From positions 1-64,000 of the forward strand of contig JAIWNI010000065.1 in assembly GCA_025331435.1 (NCBI GenBank): 64,000 bases of DNA. Direction: 5' to 3'. The notes beneath the pieces are model-generated. The model searched no databases. It was not told where the DNA came from and saw nothing but the letters and a program-made list of their open reading frames with translations. The position numbers were made by a program, and so were the translations under genes. Positions within the stretch are counted from its first letter, which is position 1. Each line of letters starts with the position of its first letter. This stretch comes from Choanephora cucurbitarum. Taxonomy: Eukaryota; Mucoromycota; Mucoromycetes; Mucorales; Choanephoraceae. This document shows positions 46,470 through 58,090 of the stretch, piece after piece.

Positions 46470-47098
46470 AAAAGCTTTGCCAACTTAAATTTTCCTTTTT
46501 GGAATTTTTTCATCCTTCAAACATGTCATCCAAGCCTTTAGTGTGTGATTTATTTTGAGAAATGGTGTATTTCATTCGATTCCTTTTATGGTTTTGTCTA
46601 TTTTTGTGTTACTTTATTAGACATATTATGGTTGACATCAATTATAGATTTTTTTTTTAATCTTTTGCCGATACAGAATACCATGTCAATAGCTATAAAA
46701 GTAACCTTCATGATGCTTTTATGACACAAAAGACAAACAAAGATTAGAAAAATGGAAATAGCATTCTAATTCTATTCAAGCAGAATTGTTTATCTATACA
46801 CCGTTTAAAAGAAAATAAGAAAGGCTTCTATTCCTTAAAGAAAAAAGAATGAATAGTGTTGATGTCAATGATAGATTACATTATATTTTTCATGCGTGGA
46901 AAATAGGCTTGTTTGTTACAATAATGACATATGCATGAATACACTTTATTTCGTATAGCTAAAATACACCTAAATGATGAACTTTACGTCATAATTAGTA
47001 AAAAAAATTAAACAATAAAAAGACAAATTCTGATCTTTTAAGTCTTCTTTTCGTTTTTTCATTAACAACATATCATATTCTATTCTTAAACCTATAAC
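46470..47098. other. Intergenic, promoter side of the disordered-protein gene
   Basis: 629 AT-rich bases with several A/T runs. No gene or repeat is recognised. Confidence 0.45.
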
Positions 47099-49717
47099 AT
47101 GTCTAGCATTCTTGAAGGTAAGCAATCATTTTCAACCGCCTTAGTTTAAGAGTCTCCAATTAACATTTTTCTTTCTCATCCTTATTTATGAAGGTAAAAA
47201 CAAGGCTTATTCTCAAGGTACAATACTATCTTCATTAAGTTCTATATTCAATACTAATCACTTTCAACAGATAGCACATCCGATAAGATGCCAGGATCCT
47301 TTGGCTCCGGTCCCAACACACCTCTTTTCGAAAAGACTGCCAACCTCAAAGATGATACCTACCATGATAACCTTGTTGCAAACACAAATGACAGAAAGGA
47401 GCCTACTTATTCACCAATGTATGAAAGTGATAACCAGCTTGGTAGACCAGATAAGCGTGGCAATGACAACTCATTGTCCATGAATGCTCGTCATAATGAC
47501 GCGTTGTTCCGCTCAAACGTAATGAATAACTTGACCAATGCCGGCTACCGTAATGAAAACTTGGAAGAGAAAAACAATGCTAATGATGTCTTGGATGACA
47601 AAAGATTTATGACACTTGCTCCTGAACAAACAAACGGTTCATCTGTTCTTCCTACCTCATCTCCTAACAGAGACAATAACACCAAACAAGATACTGGTAT
47701 GTTCAGTAGCACATTGTCTAAGCTCGGTATGCCTGATTCAAACAATGATGCTCAAACTAACAACAAGCGAGGCTCAATTGATCTTACCAAGACTGTCTCA
47801 TCTGGTGTCCAAAGTGCTGCATCAGCTGTGTCCGGAGCAGTCAACTCAATTATCGCCCCTATTCAAGGACAATTAAATGAAACCCCAAAGGAAGGCAAAC
47901 ACAATGAACATGTTGGCGTAGAACCACCTAGTACACTTAGCAACATTTCAAACAAGATTGCCAATACCTTGCCATCTCTTGGTACAAGCACAAAGCCTGC
48001 TGATCAATTGGATGAAGTTGCACAACGTGTTCAAAAAGACGACCCTGTAGTATCTACTCCTGCTCTATCAGATATGGAAAAGCAAGTTGACAGAGAGTTC
48101 AATGACAACCTTCACAATAACACAGACAAGCCCATCGGCTCAAAGGTTCTTGTTGACCAGGATAGATCGCTTCCTCCTTCTATTGGCCAATATAACAGTG
48201 TATCTTTGGAGACCAACACCAATCAGACCCCATTGATGCACAAGGAAAACGATGTTCACCCTAACTTGAGATCTATGGCCGGCAACATTGCTCCTATCCC
48301 TAAGGTTCCAACAAGAAATGAAGTCCCTACACCTTCTTCTGACATCTTATCAGACACATCTAGTTTGACTACTGAACGCTCAGGAATTGCTTCTCCTCCT
48401 CCTTCTCTTAGCTCTGGTCTTGTCTCTAACACTGGCGCTCCTGTTATGAGACCTCTTAATGAACACAAGAATACCACTCATTCAATGAACAGCGTAACCA
48501 CTCCTTCTTATGAGCCTTCTATCAATCCTCTTCATGGTTCTAACTTGCCCTCTCACGAGCCAATAAACAGCTTGTCCTCCGGATCTCAAATCCCTGCTAC
48601 ACTTAGTGGTTCTGCTGCTGGACCTGCCATGCAATCAGGTAGTGAAGTAAAGGCTGCTCGCAAGAGTTCCAAGTTTGAACTTCCTCCATTCAACAAAGAA
48701 CACAGTGGATGGACTCCAGATGTTGAGATCCCTGAATTCACCAAGACCAAAGACGAAGCCGATATCCCTTCACAGTCTCAACAACGCGGTAGTGATGCTA
48801 GCAGCAGCAGTGTATTAGGTTCTCTTTCCCTGGGTTTGGATAAGTTGAAGAGTGGTGTTGCAGATAAACTCAATTTCTTATCATCACCTCAAGATACAAA
48901 AGACCACAAATTTGATCAACCTCACCATATGAAAGATGTTGATGAAGAGCAAAAGAACCGAGAAGCTATTGAGGATCTTCCTTTGGCTCATGCATCTAAT
49001 ATCAAAACTGAACAACAAGAGAACCGTGAAGCTATTAACGCTCTTCCCTTGGCTAATGCACCCAATGCAAACACTGAACAACAAGAAAACCGTGAAGCTA
49101 TCAATGCCCTTCCTTTGGCCAATGCACCCAAGACAGATGATCTCAATGTTACTCAAGACCAAAAGAAGTCAAATGAACCTGACTATGGCTATGCCAAGAT
49201 CATGTTGCCTCCTCAAACAAAATCCGAACAACACGTTTTGTCTGACAAGCCTAGAGGCAACGATCTCAGCAGTGCTCGCTCTACACCTACCGATAACATC
49301 TCTACTACTGCCACCATTGGTACAACAGGTCCACGCGATCCCAAGGTTGACACAAGAGAAACAAGCCCCAACTTATCTGAAAGAACAATGGCTCCTGGTA
49401 CCCTCTCTCACGATGCCCCCAGACTTCCATCCATCGACAAGTTGGTAGCCAGTGGTAGCAATGTAGACAGATTATCTGATGATATCGAAAGAAAGCTGGA
49501 TGACATGTCTATCTCACACAAGCAACCTATGCAAGGTCCAGTTGAAGGCACAAAGCACTATTCAATGCCATCACATGTCAAGTCTGTTCTTTATCATGAT
49601 CATGCAGCTGAAGATGCCTTGAAAAACACAAAGGACGACAAGTTGAAGGTACTTAAGGGATTTGAAAACTTCAATGGACTTGGCGTCGACTGTGTTCCTT
49701 CATCCAATGATAACTAA
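47099..49717 (+). CDS. Large disordered protein with tandem repeats, unknown
   Basis: Exons 47099-47117, 47194-47217 and 47271-49717 give 829 aa. The first two exons code only for MSSILEGKNKAYSQD and are joined by GT-AG introns that keep phase. The protein is rich in Asn, Ser, Asp, Pro and Thr, with no predicted globular domain by eye. Two short amphipathic stretches stand out: SSGVQSAASAVSGAVNSIIAPI near residue 190 and SVLGSLSLGLDKLKSGVADKL near residue 530. Around residues 565-625 three copies of a repeat of about 22 residues occur (core NREAINALPLANA). A C-terminal HAAEDALKNTKDDKLKVL may be helical. I do not recognise a family. Composition resembles stress- or membrane-associated disordered proteins, which is only an impression. 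Confidence 0.75.
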
Positions 49718-50295
49718 ATCACTATTTGAATATAAATAATAAACCTTGCTCAGCTCTAATCTGTATTAAATTTGCTTCATCATATCTTCTTGTATATTGA
49801 AACAATCAAAATTAATCGTAACAATCTTATTGTGTGTTACTGCTTAGCTGAATACATGCATAGTCAGAAAAATCAATAATTTGATCTACACGTCTTGGAG
49901 ATCAATTCTGCAAGTTTTCTTTTGAAAGCACTCAGAATAAGAAATCAAAGCTTCCTTTATCTGCTATAAGTTTAACTGTCCTTCTGTTCATAAAAGTTGT
50001 GATCCTAATTCAAAAGACATACTGTCTGCCCTTGCTACTGCCATTTCTGAGATAACAGTTTTACTCTTTCAACACACCCTTACTGTTCTTTAAAGAAGCA
50101 TCAGTCATCTCAACTCTGATATCGATAACAAAGCGGTAAACTTCAATGAAAGAAGCGATGTATTGGCTGCATGCGAAGTGTGATAATCGACTAGAGCAAG
50201 TTTTTAAATTGATTTGCTAATTTTGTTGGTCTCAAGGAAATTTGAACTATTACAATATCCGATACATTTATAGCTTTCTTTTTCTTTCTTGTCCC
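49718..50295. other. Spacer upstream of presenilin
   Basis: 578 AT-rich bases. Pyrimidine-rich just before the presenilin start (50271-50293). No gene is seen. Confidence 0.45.
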
Positions 50296-52048
50296 ATGTC
50301 AAGTCATCTCGAAGAAGACGTTCCTGACACTGCACCCCTGATAGCCTCAACTCAAGAACAAAGACAGCAACCGGTAATTTAAATCACCACTTGCATTCAT
50401 CTGTCTTCTTTTTCTTTTCTTACCTTTGCTAGACAAAAATACAATTCGTATAGTCATCACAAGAAGTTCAAGAAGAGAAGCGTCGAAAGGAAATTATACA
50501 ATTCTATGTTGAACAACTGACATTGCTATTCTATCCCCTGATTGTCACGTTTGCTCTTACTTGTTGGATTGAGACTACATTAGCTATCGATAATTCAATT
50601 GTTAGGTAACACTATTTCAAGAATGTAGACTCTTTTTTTTGGGATATTCAAGTTTACATCAATAGTAATCCATGGGTTGTATATGACGAAGTGGATTCTG
50701 ACAGTATAGGAGTACGCCTAGGTGGTAGCGTTCTGAATGCAGTGGTTATGGTCTGTGGTATCACTGTGATGACATTTATGTTTGTGCTTTGCTTCAAATA
50801 TAGACTCTATAAGGTAACCTCATTTTGTTTTGATAAAGAAGAAAGACTTAATGTATGTTGTGTTAGTTGCTGTTCTTTTGGCTTGGATTATCTGTTTTTT
50901 CTGTTCTCGGGATTACAGCTTCAACATTGTGGATGTAAGTGATTTTTATATGATAACCAGAAATTAAGAGAATAATCTATATCTCTTTTTCAGCGAAATG
51001 ATGAACGTCTATCAAATACCCTTAGACTATCTCACTTTGATTGTATGTGCTTGGAATTTTTCAATTGTTGGAGTAATAGCTGTTTTTTGGAATAGCCCTC
51101 TTTGGATTCAACAAGCATACTTGATCGCAATCAGTGCAGTTACAGTAAATACAGCATAGCCTCCTATTCATGCAACAAAATTCACCTAACCTTATCTTCG
51201 TTACTGTTAGTCAATTAGCATGCTAAGAATGCCATCTTGGACTACTTGGACAGTGTTGATTGCTGTAGCTATTTACGGTATGTATAGAACTAGACAATGA
51301 AAGCAAATGACAGGCTGCTTATTTTGGTTTATCAAGATCTCTTTGCAGTACTATGCCCTGCGGGACCGTTACAACTTTTGATATCAATCGCAGAAGAAAG
51401 AGATGAGGAGATTCCTGCACTTATCTATTCAGTAGGTATGGCAAGTTTTGATACTCCCGACAATCAAATTGTTGGCGGCTATACAACTCAAGAGTCAAAA
51501 CAACGATCCATTATTTCTTCTTTCGCGAGTTGGATTCCTTTTTACAAGAGCAATCATACCGGCTATCATACTGTGGAAACTCAGGAAGAAGAGTTGCCGA
51601 TGTCTTCCAGCAGCGCCAATGACACAATTCGTCCTCTTCGTCCATCGGAGGCAACAGCCAAGCCTACTCGGACAAATCGAAGAAGCAATCAAGAAGAAGC
51701 AGATGAAGATGAAGAAGATGACATGAATGCTATAAAGCTAGGCTTAGGCGACTTCATCTTCTATAGTGTGCTTGTTGGAAAGGCAAGTAGAACTGACGCT
51801 GTTACATTGTGTCTGTGTATTATATCTATTTTGATTGTAAGGATTCTCTTCTTCTTATGCATGCAAAGAGTGATTAACACATGTATATACAGGGACTGGC
51901 AATAACAATTTTGATACTGACTATCAAAAGAAAGGCACTACCCGCTTTACCCTTCTCTATATTCTTTGGATCCATTACTTATGCGATCAGCTACTTTATG
52001 ACAGGTCCTATGATTCGACAGCTAAATTTCGATCTCATTTCCTTCTAG
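50296..52048 (+). CDS. Presenilin-type intramembrane aspartyl protease
   Basis: Eight exons (50296-50373, 50454-50605, 50666-50813, 50867-50934, 50994-51144, 51211-51277, 51337-51836, 51893-52048) give 439 aa. Presenilins are the catalytic subunits of gamma-secretase and cut within membranes. The order matches: LFYPLIVTFALTCWIETTLA (first membrane segment), GVRLGGSVLNAVVMVCGITVM, LDYLTLIVCAWNFSIVGVIA, WIQQAYLIAISAVT, then IAVAIYDLFAVLCPAGPLQLL with the first catalytic Asp in the YD motif (codon split by an intron). A hydrophilic, acidic loop follows (EEADEDEEDD), then LGLGDFIFYSVLVG with the second Asp (GxGD) and LPALPF, the PAL motif. All three signatures are intact, so it should be active. 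Partners (nicastrin, Aph-1, Pen-2) are not in the window. It could also act alone. Confidence 0.95.
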
Positions 52049-52931
52049 ACCTATATACCAACAATATGTCGTAAATAAAAGAAAGGACACTAATAGTCAA
52101 TATATCATTGTATTCTGCTCTATCCAAGTTTAAATACTGTTGATAAAATAAGAAAAAAAAAAACTTTATTCGATTAGGCTTTCCATTGATGCTTTTTTTT
52201 TTCTTTAATCAATTTCACACAAATGTTTGTAATCAGAGAGGACAGTATACTGTTGCCTTCAAGACAATCAACTTCAAAATGCAAATGTGCAAAACAAACA
52301 TTCAGTATGAATCCCATACGGTTTTTGTAGCATCTAGGACAAATGCTCAAGTATGGCTATACTTATCCGGACAACAAGCACACAGGAAGCCTAACCGAAA
52401 GGTAAATACTGGCTACGGTGTAGACATCATAGAAGAATTTGTGTTGCCAAACATACCATACATAGAAAAGGCAAGGTTCCTTAAAGATTCAGAGAACTGT
52501 AGTCCTCTTCCACAAAGACTCTATTTTTGGTAAAAAAAAAAGCGTTACTTTGAAAGAGACTGTTGCCTGGAAACCCAGTGCTAATTTGCTACTTTAAAGA
52601 ACCACAATCCTCTAACAACAAGTATTTTCTAGTGAAGTTTGCCTTTACTATTGTGATCATTCTTGTTGAGGGAGGATAAAAACAAGCTTGATTTCTTTCC
52701 TATAACTCTGATTTTTGAGACAGCTCAATATTGACAACTCTCGCATTTTCATCATTGAGCACCGACCGATAATGATCAGCATTTATTTTGTTGATGCTTT
52801 TTTGTATTGAAATTCAAATCACTTTACAAGACCCACAGATAAACTAAAGGAATAAGTGGAACAGAAAACAATATAGCTAAACTTTGCTTTTGCTTTTTTT
52901 TTCTTTTTCATTTCTCATCTTGTTGATGAAG
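52049..52931. other. Spacer between presenilin and the left inverted arm
   Basis: 883 bases, A/T-rich. It contains the weak frame at 52186-52533, listed separately. No RNA gene or repeat is recognised. Confidence 0.45.
52186..52533 (+). CDS. Unknown 115-codon frame
   Basis: Begins MMLFFFFNQF, from a T-run, then ordinary composition (HTNVCNQRGQYTVAFKTIN..., QQAHRKPNRKVNTGYGVD). No family recognised and no upstream exon identified. It could be a small gene or an exon of a decayed one. Listed because its second half is not low-complexity. Confidence 0.25.
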   Translation: MMLFFFFNQFHTNVCNQRGQYTVAFKTINFKMQMCKTNIQYESHTVFVASRTNAQVWLYLSGQQAHRKPNRKVNTGYGVDIIEEFVLPNIPYIEKARFLKDSENCSPLPQRLYFW

Positions 52932-53774
52932 GACCGTTCATTATCATGTATCTGCATCATAATGCATACGGCATGCAGTTCATGTGTTTGCCCAATTTGA
53001 TATAAAAGGAAAGTATAATGGGTATTGTAAACCTAAAATCATAATAGAGTTTTATCTTTGTACTATCTATATTGCAAAAAAATAAAAATCGCTGTACTAA
53101 AAAGGAGAGAGAGATAGGCGATAGTATTGAAATCGGGTCTAGGCAATAGATAACATGGAGCTTTAAAAGTGAAAAGCAAATCACATGAAAAATCAATTTT
53201 CATGGGATCTAAACAATAAATGACCAATTCTAGAAAAATCGAATAGTTAGTTATCTTTAGCAATAGTAGATGTACTTTATCACTTTGTAGACACAGGAGT
53301 AAATTCGAGCGTATGTCCAGAACTGAATTGCCTGAGGATAAAGTTTCTAGTAGGTAGAAAAGAGGTTCAAGGGTATAGATAGCAGTAGTATTCTTTTTTA
53401 ATGTCAGTAAAGTGTAATCCTTATGTAATAATACAAACAAACGATCCTTAGAGACCCTTCGAGAGATACCTTTTTAGGCGATAGTGCCGCGGTTGGGGGG
53501 GGAGGGAGAGACGAGTTAGTAAACCGAGGTGGAGTGTGGCCGTCAAAGATTCTAGCAGTTGCCATATAGAATACACAGTTTACACCTTCTACAAAACGAC
53601 AAAGAATATAGGATTCATACAAAATGAAAGAAAATAGTTTTTAGAGAGGTGAAGGTAAAAGAAAGAATCATGGTGACACAAGTCAGCTGAAATCACCATG
53701 GGATCAGTCTTTTCCTTTGATCAACTAACCAATACCCCTATCTTTTTTTTTTCTTAAGTACGTGAGTTTTTCTC

Positions 53775-54194
53775 ATGCTCCTTTTCTCTTTTTTTTTTCT
53801 TCTCTTCTTTATCTCTCTTTCAGTCTATCTTATTTTCATACACAAACCAAAACAACAAGTCAAAAACTCTGGTCAAAAACTCTGGTCAAAAACTCTGGTC
53901 AAAAAAAATGTCAAGAACTCTCAGAAAAAAAAATGTCATGAACTCTCAGAAAAAAAAAAAAGTCAAAAATTCAAGCCAAAAAATAGTCAAAGACTCTGGT
54001 TAAAAGAAAAAAAATGTCAAGAACTCAAGTCAGGAAACACGTCTATGTTAAAGTAAGTACTGATAAACTTTTGACTTTGTTCGTTTGATTGACTTTTTTT
54101 TTCTTGTTCGTATAGGTATGAGCCAACAAGAAACAACACTTACTTGGTGCAAGACTGCCTCATCTTACCTGGAAAAATCTCTTACTCTGGTTAG
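53775..54194 (+). CDS. Candidate small two-exon protein in left arm
   Basis: Exons 53775-54052 and 54116-54194 (357 bases, 118 aa) fit GT-AG splicing and phase. The start gives a strongly hydrophobic leader (MLLFSFFFLLFFISLSVYLI), then a Lys-rich part built on short repeats, then a 26-residue end (KYEPTRNNTYLVQDCLILPG). The Lys-rich part derives from tandem DNA repeats, so the coding status is uncertain. The same frame is mirrored in the right arm. Confidence 0.25.
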
Positions 54195-54559
54195 CCAACG
54201 ATTAAAGTAGTCAAGAATCTGTCCTGTCATGGTTTGCAAGCCTCATTTCAAGTGAGCACGTCTAGGTCACCATTTACTGTAATCAAGACTGGTCTACTAC
54301 AAGAACGTTGTGGTGTTCAGCAAGTACTCATGCTACGGTACCAAGCACAAACACAAGCAAAGCATTTCAACAACCAAAGCAAAAATGTTTGTCACAAGAA
54401 AAAAAAAAAGAAGAAATCCTTTCAGCCCTGGCAAGTGGGCAACTCTCTAACAAAGCGTCAAAACCAAAGCCCACTTGCCTTCCACTTGCCTTCCACTTGC
54501 CTCCCACGCGCCTTCCCCACAAGAAGCAAACAAAAGGGAAGGTTGCAACCTCAAGACGT

Positions 54560-54967
54560 TAGGGTCCTGGTAATCCTGGCGGTCCTGGTGACTCTGGTCG
54601 TCCTATCTTGGCAGGCTTGAACCAATCGGCGATTGCCTCTACCAAGGGGGATGTCTCTGGCGGCGCCTACGAACGCGGGTCTCTCTCATATCAAGTTGGA
54701 TGCCTCTGGTTGATCTCCAAAGTACTCACTTTCTTGTTAGACACTTTGTGGTGTAAGTCGAAAGCTCCCCTTCTCACATATACTATTCATATAGTATGTG
54801 CACATACTATTCATTTAGTATATGCACATATTATTCATATAGTATATGCACATACTATTTTTTTTTATATAGTATCCACATACTGTTATTTCTCACTGGT
54901 TTGGCCAGTCTACTCGTTTGGTACCTCTATATATTGTTTCTCTGTTGTCTTGGTTTACCAGGACTGA
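54560..54967 (+). CDS. Open frame with short collagen-like run, left arm
   Basis: About 136 codons open after a TAG at 54557-54559. It starts GPGNPGGPGDSGRP, a short Gly-x-y run, then LAGLNQSAIASTKGDVSGGA and a hydrophobic stretch from the TATGTGCACATA tandem repeat (THTIHLVYAHIIHIVY). The first 150 bases are richer in G+C than the neighbourhood. An in-frame ATG is at 54608. Function is unknown. It may be an exon of an arm-borne gene. Confidence 0.25.
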
Positions 54968-55799
54968 CACAATGGTCTTCTTCTGAAGCCTACTTTTTAT
55001 GATTTTTCCGTGCTTATGCTTCTGGAGATACTGCGGGACTGGGGGGAAACAGAATCGCCATGCGGAAGGCTTGGTATGTGGGGGGATTCGGTAGTAGTAG
55101 GTTGTTCGTCAGAGCATTCTCTGCGGTGGGGGTGATTGCTGTGCGGTTCTTGTCCTGTCCAAGGTAGGCGGTCGGGGTTACTGGGACTGTTTGGATTATT
55201 GGGACTCTTTAGATCTTGGGGGGGGGGGGGGTAGTAGTTTAACTAAAGAAAAAAAAAAAACTCCCAAAGGCTCATCCACTTCTATGAAGCTTTGTATCAA
55301 GAAACAAAAATAAATAAATATATTTGTCATAACTTCATGTCTTTCTCACTTGTGTGTTTACAATTATTTAATAAACTACCTTTTTTTTTTTTCAAAGCAT
55401 ATAAAAGAAAAATAAAGTCCTTTATTGTCAATTAGTCTATGCTCTTCATTTATTGTTAGTGTACATCTGCATCTTTGGTTTTTATTTATTTATTTTTTTT
55501 TTGTATTTGGGCAAGGACTATTATGCTTAGATTTTTGATACAGCTTCCCTATAACATGTAGAAGCTCTTTTCTATTCCTTTTTTTTTTCCTCTTGAACAA
55601 AAACCACATCATCTGTTGTTGGAATAGCTGCTGCTTTTATACATTTGAAACCAACCCAACATACACGCAACAAGCACTTGCCTTCTCTTAGTCTCGAGAA
55701 ACAATTGAGCTGTACCTTTTTTGTTTGAAACTCCAGTGAACTATTCAAACTCATTTACATTTCTTTATTTTCTCTTACTTTCTCTTGCTTTGAACAGCA

Positions 55800-57160
55800 T
55801 GTCTCTCTCACAATCTTACAACGCAGACAGACCTGACAACAAAATACCTTGGTTCACTTCCACTGTCTACACAAAGAGTAGTAACATCAGAGATCACTAC
55901 TTGCCTACATCCACCACCAACAAAACAACCACCCGATCCTTCCATCTTTTCCTCACTAGCTCATATCAAATGGTTTATGGAGGTGATAGGGCAGGGATTC
56001 AACTTACCATTAGAAGACATGTCCATCACAAGCGACGATGTTGATATCTATTCTCGTTGGCTATTTGAGACACAAGCGCGTTCTGCAGCCGTTACGCAGG
56101 AAGGCTTGGAGCAAGACTTTTATCAGATTGCTTCCATCAATTCTCACTTTTGTTTCAGCCTCGCATTGTTCGAAACAGTTCTTCTTCACCTCCTAACAGC
56201 AACTATACCACCACACATACCACGACGCATAACAAAAGTCTCAGTCACGATAAATCGCATCTACTACTTCCCAAAACAAGCGGATCTTTTCATATCAACA
56301 TGCTACCAGTAAGCGCGCATGGTGGTATCGTGCCTATCACCTTCAATCCTCCCACAAGCACATCTACGCCTACCTCAAATACAAATACAATGACGAGAGT
56401 TTCTACCGCTATTCCCAGTACATCTTCAAATACCAGTGGAAATTCATCTACACCCTCATACAGCACTTGAGGAGACATTGGCTCAGCTAGTTCAGCGACA
56501 TATTGGTCTTTGTAAGAAATCGCTTCATGTGTTTGCTATGGCAGGCAGAACACTTGAGATGTCCACAGATACTTGGGCTGTCATGCTTCAAGGTCATGTT
56601 GAGTATCACTGATTGTTTACTTGAGGAGCTTGCTTCAGGTCTTGTTTGAGTTATGGCTTCGATCAAACATAATGGATGTCGATATGTGGGATATCCTTAA
56701 GAGTTGCTTTAGTCTATGGATTCATCTCTCCAAGACTATTCAACAATGGAATGCAACTTGATTGGCTCTCACAGAATATGTTCAGCAATTAGTGTATGGA
56801 GAACAAGAGAAGGTTGAAGGCGTGTTTGTGAACGGACCCAATGTGAGATCAAGATTGTCGAACGAGTTTGCTCATTATGCTTGGCATCGTATCATCTATT
56901 TGATATCTCATTCACTCCAATTGTCTAGCAGCAATTTCACATTGGCTATGCTGGGTATTGGCAACCTTGTCGATACGTTTAACCCGACCTTGAGTGGTTC
57001 CAATCAACAGGAAAGAAGCGAAAAGGACAGTATTGACAGAATAAACATAGTATCTCAAGATGTCCAAGCGCCGAAGAAGGGTTGTCGAGAAGGATTGAGT
57101 TCGTTTCAAGACAGTATCCTCCTGTTATTGTCTAGTGTCTGTTTCGCTTTTAGGCAATAG
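55800..57160 (+). pseudogene. RalGAP beta-subunit fragment, multiply broken
   Basis: Pieces in order on the plus strand match the N-terminal part of RalGAP-beta-like proteins, which regulate small GTPases: LAHIKWFMEVIGQGFNLPLE, DDVDIYSRWLFETQA, FSLLFQPRIVRN, LAQLVQRHIGLCKKSLHVF, VLFELWLRSNIM, then LALTEYVQQLVYGEQEK and FAHYAWHRIIYLISH. The reading frame is interrupted by shifts near 56130, 56460 and 56640 and by a TGA at 56761-56763. It ends at 57158-57160 with only the first few hundred residues of a protein usually over 1,000 long, and no GAP domain. Its start is about 95 bases past the inner end of the left arm. Confidence 0.7.
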
Positions 57161-58090
57161 AAAGAGTTAGGATATTTGATAATCTATGTGAGGTCATGGG
57201 TAGACATAGTTCAATCAGCTCTTTTTTTTTTTACTTGAGAGCATCATTCATAGAAGAAGAGAAGATTGGTTAAAGTTGAGCATTTCAGGAGAGTGTCTAG
57301 TCAAAGTGTTGTCTAGCTGCAACCAAATGACCAAAAGCACTGAAGCCAGATAGTTCTGTATCAGGGGGAAGAGGTAGCGCTGATACCAACATCTGCTAGT
57401 GGGTGTTTATGCTTTGCATGGTACGATTTTATTCTTCATGGGCAGTAAGTAACTCGAGCAAATAAAGGTGATCAAAGTTAAATGTCTGATGAAAAATAAA
57501 TAACAGCATGCCTTTCTCTTGAGTAGTTTCTCTGATCTAAACACTTATAAATCCACTACCTCTTCTCTCATCAACCAATGTTGAAAAACAGGTGCGCACT
57601 TGAAGGGTTGCTGTTGATCTACAATGCCTTATACATTTATTATTGACTGTGATGAAAACAAAGAGATGATCTCAATTCTTGGCTTTGGAGAGCCAACGTA
57701 GATAAATAAAGCAGGACAAGTTGGATCACAAAAAATCATAATGGGATTCTACCTCTCCGCTTAAATCTGCACCTTTGAAAGCCTATTTCACCTGTTGTTG
57801 CACTACCTTTCTCTCTATAATGTTGCTTTTGCTGCTGTTGTTGCTGTTGCTATTATGAGCGACTGTGTCATTCACATCGCCCCCTTGCTGTTTATGCTTA
57901 GGATATGTCCTCATCGTTTCCTATAGCACCATCATTAAATAATCTGTTAAGTCAAGAAGGTTAAACAAAATCAAAGGGAGGCTTTTATTTAATACATGGG
58001 CTGTATGTCAATATATAAACTAAGTAGAACGACATAACACAGGACTTGTGTCTTGTTTGGAATATGCTGGGTAATGTATTTTGCGATACT
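57161..58090. other. Spacer inside the inverted-repeat centre
   Basis: 930 AT-rich bases after the RalGAP fragment. They contain a short GCT/GTT-rich stretch (57831-57856). No gene is seen. Confidence 0.45.

Larger units (their letters stand above)
52932..55707 (+). repeat. Left arm of a 2.77 kb inverted repeat
   Basis: 2776 bases that are the reverse complement of 60551-63323 (2773 bases). Long conceptual translations on both strands are identical residue by residue in the two arms, and mirrored coordinates add to a constant 116255. Past a G/C run they add to 116258, because this arm has 14 G (55218-55231) where the other has 11. That is the only length change I find. The arm contains direct repeats of about 13 bases (53863-53905), a tandem repeat with TATGTGCACATACTAT-like units (54780-54880), a CCACTTGCCTT-type repeat (54480-54510) and a GC-richer piece (54540-54680). 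Confidence 0.95.
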
